Assembly: GCA_963789555.1 (NCBI GenBank)
Contig: CAWBKY010000004.1
Location: 186,001-250,000 of the forward strand
DNA length: 64,000 nt
Direction of reading: 5' to 3'
Source of the DNA: JACXTP01 sp963789555
Lineage (GTDB): Archaea; Thermoplasmatota; Thermoplasmata; Methanomassiliicoccales; UBA472
The notes under the pieces were generated by a model that saw only the letters and a list, made by a program, of their open reading frames with translations, had not been told where the DNA came from and searched no databases. This document shows positions 59,035 to 64,000 of this stretch, one piece after another. The position numbers and the translations under genes are program-made. Within the stretch, counting starts at the first letter, position 1, and each line of letters begins with the position of its first letter.

Positions 59035-60915
59035 ATGGAACTAGAAGTGGGGTTGGCGCTGGCCTTGATCGGATTGCCGGTGTTGGGGGGAATGTTTGCC
59101 TACCTGACGCGAGGAGCTGGTCTCAAGGCCATAGTGCTCCTGACCTCCCTCTCTGTAGCGGTCATATCCCTGATCCTCTTGGGCGACCTGCTCATCAACG
59201 ATATGGTCACGGTCAACATCGGATCGGATGAACTGGAAGGATTGGAGGCCATCATACCGGTCCTCGACGCCCTGCTCGGCGCCTTCTTCATCTATGTCGC
59301 GTACCGAAGGAGATCTTGGGTCCTGCTCTGTTTCGCGCTGACCACCCTGGTGGTGCCGATCTATTTGGTCTCGCAGGCAGAGGCCTCGACCGAACCCGTC
59401 CTTGTCCTGGACCGGTTGGCCTTGACCCTGGTGCTCATCATCAGCCTTATCGGATCGATAATTTGCATCTATGCGTTGAAGTACATGGACAAGGACAAGG
59501 CCCAACCTAGGTTCTTCCTGTTCATGCTCCTCTTCCTGGGCGCGATGACCGGAGCGGTCATGAGCAATGAGCTTCTGTGGCTGTTCTTCTTCTGGGAGGT
59601 GACGACGCTCTGCTCCTTCATCCTCATCGGTCATGAGGGCACGGAGGAGGCGAACCGTTCGGCCGACAGGGCCTTGCTGTACACCCTTGGTGGCGGTGCC
59701 GCCTTCTGCATCGCCATGCTCCTCATCTATTGGGAGGAGGGGGTTCTGGACATCTCCACCTTGCTAGAGGGGGAAGCCTTGTCCGCACTGTTCCTGGTGG
59801 GCATGGGGTTGTTGATGATCGCGGCGTTGACCAAATCGGCCCAGGTGCCGTTCCAACGTTGGTTGGTGGGGGCGATGGTGGCACCTACCCCGGTAAGTGC
59901 GCTGCTCCACTCGGCCACGATGGTGAACCTGGGAGTGTACATCCTTTTGCGCTTCAGCCCCCTGGTCGCGACCGTTCCCTCCATGGGCCTGGCCTTGACG
60001 CTGGTAGGCGGGTTCTCCTTCCTCGTGACCTCCGTGCTCGCGCTCCGGCACAGCAACGCCAAGCGCGTCCTCGCCTATTCCACCGTGGCCAACCTGGCGT
60101 TGATCGTGGTCTGCGTGGGCATCGGAACCCCTCTGGCAATAGCGGCGGGCATGCTCATCTTGATCTACCATGCCGTCTCCAAGGCGCTCCTGTTCCTGAC
60201 CGTAGGGGTGGTCAAGCACGAGACCGGCAGCGAGGACATCGAGAACATGACGGAACTGCGCCAGCGCATGCCCATGCTGGCCATCTCCCTTTACTCAGGG
60301 GCGTTCCTGATGGTCCTTCCCGCCTTCGGCCTCTTCGCCGGCAAATGGATGCTCTCGGAGGCCTCGCTGGAGAGCTTGCCGTTCCTCTTCTTGTTCGCGG
60401 TCGCCATCGCCGTGCCCATGGCCTATTACGCCAAATGGTTGGGCAGGGCGATGGCCAGCGGACCGATGGAGAGATGGTCTCCCGTGAAATGGTCGGAACC
60501 GTCGCCCTGGTTCACCCTTCCGCTGCTCGTCCTGATCGTGGCCGCCTTCGCCATGGCCCTAGGGCTGCCCTATGTGATCGACACTTTGGTCACCCCCTAT
60601 CTGACGACCTATACCATCGATCCAATTCAGGGCGACCTGTTGGCTCTGACCACGCCGTTCGGCTCCCTGCCAGTGGCCCCCCTGGTCCTGATCGTCCTTA
60701 TCCCTTTGCTTGTTTTCTTCTTTACCATAAGACCGACCAAGGAGGAGCTTTCCCAGGCCTACACCTGTGGCGAGGGGGGGAGCTTCAAGGTGGTGGGCAG
60801 TTACCTGTTCAGCGAGTCCAAGGAAAAGGCCCTCCTGGTGATCAGTGACGTCATCGGGATGGCTTTGCTCTCGTCCCTCATCGCCATGGCCATTTTCGAG
60901 GGGGTGCTGGCATGA
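59035..60915 (+). CDS. echA: Ech-type hydrogenase subunit A (NuoL-like)
   Basis: 626 residues, about 14-16 transmembrane helices, of the antiporter-like NuoL/EchA family. Conserved: FFFWEVTTLCSFILIGHEG (Glu in the membrane), LTKSAQVPFQRWLVGAMVAPTPVSALLHSATMV-type segment and AYSTVANLAL. Couples hydrogenase electron transfer to ion movement. Strong GGGGG site before the ATG; TATA near TTTTATG at 58995. First gene of echABCDEF, overlapping echB by four bases. Intact. Confidence 0.88.
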   Translation: MELEVGLALALIGLPVLGGMFAYLTRGAGLKAIVLLTSLSVAVISLILLGDLLINDMVTVNIGSDELEGLEAIIPVLDALLGAFFIYVAYRRRSWVLLCFALTTLVVPIYLVSQAEASTEPVLVLDRLALTLVLIISLIGSIICIYALKYMDKDKAQPRFFLFMLLFLGAMTGAVMSNELLWLFFFWEVTTLCSFILIGHEGTEEANRSADRALLYTLGGGAAFCIAMLLIYWEEGVLDISTLLEGEALSALFLVGMGLLMIAALTKSAQVPFQRWLVGAMVAPTPVSALLHSATMVNLGVYILLRFSPLVATVPSMGLALTLVGGFSFLVTSVLALRHSNAKRVLAYSTVANLALIVVCVGIGTPLAIAAGMLILIYHAVSKALLFLTVGVVKHETGSEDIENMTELRQRMPMLAISLYSGAFLMVLPAFGLFAGKWMLSEASLESLPFLFLFAVAIAVPMAYYAKWLGRAMASGPMERWSPVKWSEPSPWFTLPLLVLIVAAFAMALGLPYVIDTLVTPYLTTYTIDPIQGDLLALTTPFGSLPVAPLVLIVLIPLLVFFFTIRPTKEELSQAYTCGEGGSFKVVGSYLFSESKEKALLVISDVIGMALLSSLIAMAIFEGVLA

Positions 60916-61775
60916 TCGAATGGTATTTCGGTCTGGCCCTGTTCCTGCTCACCTTGCCTGCCATCGGGCTGCTGCTCGGTTTCGACCGCAAGCTCACCGC
61001 CCGTCTGCAGAACCGGGTCGGGCCGCCCATCTGGCAGCCGATCCTCGACCTGGCCAAGCTCTTCGACAAGGAGGGTCTGTTGATGAACAAGGGCCAGGTG
61101 GTCTTCGCCCTCATGGGTCTGCTGCTGCAGGCCAGCGCCATGGGCTTGCTGTGCATGGGAGGCGACCTCTTGGTGATCTTCTTCCTCTCCGGGGCCGGGA
61201 GCTTCATGCTGGTCCTGGGGGCTTTCAGCGCGCTATCCCCGTTCAGCCATCTGGGGGCCCATCGCGAGCTGCTGCAGATCGTCGCCTATGAGCCGGTGTT
61301 CTTCCTGGCCATCATCGCCGTGGGATGGTACGAGGGCACCTTCATGGTGGACGACCTGGAAGGGAACCTCATCGGCGTGCTTCCCTTGGTGGTGCTGGCC
61401 CTCATCCCGGTGCTGATGATCAAGATGCAGAAATCGCCTCTTGACCTGGCCACCGCCCATCAGGAGCTGGTGGCCGGACCTTATGTGGAATATTCTGGCC
61501 CCTATCTGGGGATCACCAAGCTGGCCCACTGGTTCGAGCTGGCCATCCTTCTCGGTTTCATCTCCCTGTTCTATACGAACGATGATGCGGTCTGGACCGT
61601 GGTGGGCCGCTTCCTCCTGATCATCGGCTTGGTGGTGTTGGTGGCCGTCATCGACAACACCACGGCGCGATTGACCAGGGGAGCGGTGGTGCTTACCACC
61701 ATGTCCATAGGCATGGTGCTGGTGGGGGCGAACCTGATGATCCTGGCCTTCTATGGCCTGGGAGGGATGGCATGA
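60912..61775 (+). CDS. echB: Ech-type hydrogenase subunit B (NuoH-like)
   Basis: 287 residues, eight or so helices. NuoH/EchB signatures GFDRKLTARLQNRVGPPIWQ, SHLGAHRELLQIVAYEP and KSPLDLATAHQELVAGPYVE. It anchors the peripheral arm and forms part of the ion path. ATG overlaps the echA stop and its stop overlaps the echC ATG (ATGA each). Intact. Confidence 0.9.
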   Translation: MIEWYFGLALFLLTLPAIGLLLGFDRKLTARLQNRVGPPIWQPILDLAKLFDKEGLLMNKGQVVFALMGLLLQASAMGLLCMGGDLLVIFFLSGAGSFMLVLGAFSALSPFSHLGAHRELLQIVAYEPVFFLAIIAVGWYEGTFMVDDLEGNLIGVLPLVVLALIPVLMIKMQKSPLDLATAHQELVAGPYVEYSGPYLGITKLAHWFELAILLGFISLFYTNDDAVWTVVGRFLLIIGLVVLVAVIDNTTARLTRGAVVLTTMSIGMVLVGANLMILAFYGLGGMA

Positions 61776-62212
61776 CCTCCGCCAAATGGACCAAGCGGTC
61801 CCCCTGGATCCTGCATTTCGACACCGGCTCCTGCAACGGTTGCGACCTGGAGGTATGGGCCTTGCTGACGCCCCGTTACGACGTGGAGCGCTTCGGCATG
61901 GTGAACAAGGCCAACCCCAAGCACGCGGACATATTGCTCATCACCGGCCCGGTCACCAAGAAGGCGGAGGAGAGGCTCGTGAACCTTTACAACCAGACCC
62001 CCGACCCCAAGTTGGTCATCGCCTGCGGCGACTGCGCCTCCAACGGGGTGCCCTTCTTCGACTGCTACAACGTCTGTGGGGGCGTGGACAAGGTCATCCC
62101 GGTGGACCTCTACGTCCCTGGCTGCTCCTGTCGCCCGGAAGCGATCATGGACGCGGTGGTCCAAGGTATCCAGATGTGGCAGGAAAAGGTGGAGCGGGAG
62201 GGAGGGAGATGA
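61772..62212 (+). CDS. echC: Ech-type hydrogenase small subunit C (NuoB-like)
   Basis: 146 residues. Carries the proximal [4Fe-4S] cluster: CNGCDLE, CGDCASNG and VPGCSCRPEAI supply the cysteines. Pairs with EchE to form the catalytic core. ATGA-type overlaps on both sides. Intact. Confidence 0.92.
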   Translation: MTSAKWTKRSPWILHFDTGSCNGCDLEVWALLTPRYDVERFGMVNKANPKHADILLITGPVTKKAEERLVNLYNQTPDPKLVIACGDCASNGVPFFDCYNVCGGVDKVIPVDLYVPGCSCRPEAIMDAVVQGIQMWQEKVEREGGR

Positions 62213-62580
62213 ACGGGCCGATGCCGCCGAACGACATCAGGAAGAGGTTGGAGAGGATGACCCGCAAGGCCGATATGCCGAGACTGATCGACATCATCGC
62301 CGTGGACCGACAGGACGGCACCTTCGACCTCATCTACACCTTCCATCACCAGAACGCCCTGGTGGACGAGCGGTTCGTCATCAAGGCGGAGGATGAGCTG
62401 GAGTCCATCCGCGACCTGTACGCGGCGGCCGTCTACATGGAGCGGGAGATCATCGACATGTTCGGGCTCCACTTCAAGGGGTTGGAGGGCGGTTTCTTGC
62501 TGGACAAGAACAGCCCAAAGGCCCCGTTGCGCAAGCCCATCAAGGTGGAGACGGTGAAGGAGGTGAAGCCCGATGCCTAA
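62209..62580 (+). CDS. echD: Ech-type hydrogenase subunit D (NuoC-like)
   Basis: 123 residues of the 30-kDa complex I family: RLIDIIAVDRQDGTFDLIYTF, SIRDLYAAAVYMEREIIDMFG. Structural partner of EchE. Starts inside the echC stop, ends eight bases into echE. Intact. Confidence 0.88.
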   Translation: MNGPMPPNDIRKRLERMTRKADMPRLIDIIAVDRQDGTFDLIYTFHHQNALVDERFVIKAEDELESIRDLYAAAVYMEREIIDMFGLHFKGLEGGFLLDKNSPKAPLRKPIKVETVKEVKPDA

Positions 62581-63658
62581 TGGCTTCATAGTCCCGTACG
62601 GACCTCAGCATGCCGCCTTCCTCGAACCGTTCAATCTCCGTCTCACCGTGGAGGAGGAGGTGGTGGTGGGCGCGGAGCTGAACTTCGGATACAACCATCG
62701 GGGCATGGAGCACGCCCTGGCCCAGGACTACAAACGGACACAGTTCCTGGCGGAGAGGGTGTGCGGCATCTGCTCCTACCATCACGCCTCGGTCTACTGC
62801 CAGACCATGGAAACGATGTATGGCGTCACCATCTCGGACCGGGCCAATCTGGTGCGACTGATCATGATGGAGTGCCAGCGGCTCACCAGCCATCTCCTGG
62901 CTCTGGGCCACATCGCCGAGACCATCGGTTATGAGAACCTCTTCATGCAGTTCTTCCGGGAAAGGGAGGAGGTCATGCAGCTGGTGAACCGCATCTCCGG
63001 GGGCAGGGTGCATTACTCCATGAACGCCATCGGAGGGTTGCGGAAGGACGTGACCTATGAGCAGCTGCAGGACGTCGAGGCCACCATGGACCGATTGGAG
63101 CCGAAGTTCCTGGAGCTGCAGCGCATCGTCCGCAAGGACATCACCCTGCGGAGGAGGTTGCGCGGCGTCGGCCTTCTCACCAAGAAGGATGCGATGGACT
63201 GGTGCACGGTCGGGCCGACCTCGAGGGGGTCGGGACTGCCCCACGATGTCCGTCTGACGTCCTACGGCGGGTACGGCGTGGAAGGGATCAAGTTCCGCCC
63301 CATCTACTACGAGGAGGGCGACTGCTACGCCCGCACCATGGTGCGCATGGACGAGGTGCTCCAGGCGGTGGACCTGATAAGGCAGGCACTGGACCTCGAT
63401 CCGGGACGGGCCGGTCCAGGTGCCGGTGAAAGGGCAACCCCAACGGAGAGGCCTATGGCCGGGTGGAGGCGCCGCGCGGCGAGCTATTATATTATGTCGA
63501 GAGCGAATGGAACGACGATGCTCGACCGGGTCAAGCTCAGGACGCCGGCGCTGGTCAACATACCGGCGCTCACGGCGATGGTGCCTGGCTGCCGATTCGC
63601 CGATGTGGCGGTGATCACGGTCTCGGTGGACCCCTGCGTCTGTTGCACGGACCGGTGA
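62573..63658 (+). CDS. echE: Ech-type hydrogenase large subunit E, NiFe catalytic
   Basis: About 361 residues. Both nickel-binding pairs are present: RVCGICSYHH at the N-terminus and DPCVCCTDR at the C-terminus, which distinguishes a true [NiFe] hydrogenase from Nuo/Fpo subunits. H2 oxidation or evolution with ferredoxin. Frame breaks near 63405 and 63500; the end is restored in the last frame. Start ATG 62573 overlaps echD. Confidence 0.92.
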   Translation: MPNGFIVPYGPQHAAFLEPFNLRLTVEEEVVVGAELNFGYNHRGMEHALAQDYKRTQFLAERVCGICSYHHASVYCQTMETMYGVTISDRANLVRLIMMECQRLTSHLLALGHIAETIGYENLFMQFFREREEVMQLVNRISGGRVHYSMNAIGGLRKDVTYEQLQDVEATMDRLEPKFLELQRIVRKDITLRRRLRGVGLLTKKDAMDWCTVGPTSRGSGLPHDVRLTSYGGYGVEGIKFRPIYYEEGDCYARTMVRMDEVLQAVDLIRQALDLDPGRAGPGAGERATPTERPMAGWRRRAASYYIMSRANGTTMLDRVKLRTPALVNIPALTAMVPGCRFADVAVITVSVDPCVCCTDR

Positions 63659-63662
63659 TGAC

Positions 63663-64000
63663 ATGTCCATGCTCACCTCGACCTTGAAGAACCTGTTCTC
63701 CCGTCCCGACACGATCAGATATCCGAAGGAGAGAACGGAGATACCCGCCACCAACCGGGGTAGGGTGGTGTGGGACATGCAACGCTGCATCTGGTGCCGC
63801 CTGTGCGAGAAGAATTGCCCCACCAAGGCCATCGTCACCGACAAGGAGAGGAAGACCCAGACCATAACCCGGGTCCGTTGCATCGCCTGCCGCACCTGCG
63901 TGGACGTGTGCCCTGTCAATATCATAAAGATGGAGAGCGTCTATTCGCAACCCGGTCCCGAGCGGGAGGTCCATGTCTACGGAGTGGATATGGCGCCTTT
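63663..64000 (+). CDS. echF: Ech-type hydrogenase ferredoxin subunit F, 3' end cut off
   Basis: 112 codons to the window edge. Two [4Fe-4S] sites: CIWCRLCEKNCP and CIACRTCVDVCP. It links soluble ferredoxin to the EchC cluster. Start ATG 63663 (MSMLTSTLKNLFSRPD) lies four bases after the echE stop. The gene continues past the window. Confidence 0.88.
   Translation, partial: MSMLTSTLKNLFSRPDTIRYPKERTEIPATNRGRVVWDMQRCIWCRLCEKNCPTKAIVTDKERKTQTITRVRCIACRTCVDVCPVNIIKMESVYSQPGPEREVHVYGVDMAP

Noticed and set aside
1..64000. CRISPR arrays, insertion sequences, rRNA or pyrrolysine genes
   Set aside because: I saw no regularly spaced repeats, transposase motifs, rRNA-like sequence, pylS or in-frame amber methyltransferases in this window.

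Overview
The window looks like a chromosomal piece of a methanogenic archaeon, most likely a methyl-dependent hydrogenotrophic Thermoplasmatota of the Methanomassiliicoccales type. The evidence is an mcrBDGA operon with mcrC located elsewhere, the methyl-CoM reductase (MCR) activation genes, corrinoid methyltransferase genes (corrinoid protein, MtaA-type CoM methyltransferase, RamA), an Ech-type hydrogenase, high GC coding DNA with AT-rich promoters, archaeal TATA boxes and several leaderless starts. The order-level assignment is inference from gene content. Roughly half of the protein genes, and most of the longer ones, contain one or more single-base frame breaks while their family motifs are intact. 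I read these as assembly or sequencing errors and annotate the genes as wholes.

Layout. 1-8.2 kb: partial Lrp regulator, copper ATPase CopA with a YHS partner, a multi-PAS sensor, an FAD oxidase, and a probable structured RNA at 7.74-8.02 kb. 8.2-14.8 kb (minus): a translationally coupled methanogenesis-marker cluster, mmp3 > mmp6-mmp5 fusion > mmp15 > mmp17 > mmp7, followed by a flavoprotein and two small genes. 15-18 kb (plus): an Mth938-like protein, an unknown protein with a paralogue at 30.7 kb, and a condensation-domain acyltransferase. 18.4-25.8 kb (minus): a giant secreted DUF11-repeat protein and a hybrid sensor kinase.

26-38.6 kb is the MCR district: mcrC-atwA, a divergent DNA-binding DUF4443/DUF2111 protein, small methanogen genes, mcrBDGA-DUF2098, ycaO-tfuA (McrA thioglycine formation) and an Lrp regulator. 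38.6-49.2 kb holds DUF169, a methyltransferase pair, a UDP-sugar cluster (ugd-galU-galE), an aminotransferase, an orphan mtrA-mtrH pair, a TPR protein and a membrane-anchored protein. 49.2-58.9 kb is a methyl-transfer district: ramA with a metallo-beta-lactamase protein, a UroD-like methyltransferase, mtaA, a repeat-built membrane protein, an HdeD-like protein, a corrinoid protein and amrS with a 31-residue zinc ribbon. 59-64 kb is an echABCDEF operon running off the end.

Functionally, methyl groups enter through corrinoid proteins kept active by RamA, move to CoM through MtaA, and are reduced by MCR, which is modified by YcaO/TfuA and activated by McrC, Mmp3/7/17 and A2. Ech couples H2 or ferredoxin to the membrane. 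The most notable new signal is a shared promoter architecture: a TGGATGG-N5-CCATCCA palindrome, a TATA box and an identical 13-mer precede both the mcr operon and the corrinoid-protein gene. A near copy of the palindrome precedes the DUF4443/DUF2111 HTH gene. Together they suggest a methanogenesis regulon with a candidate regulator.
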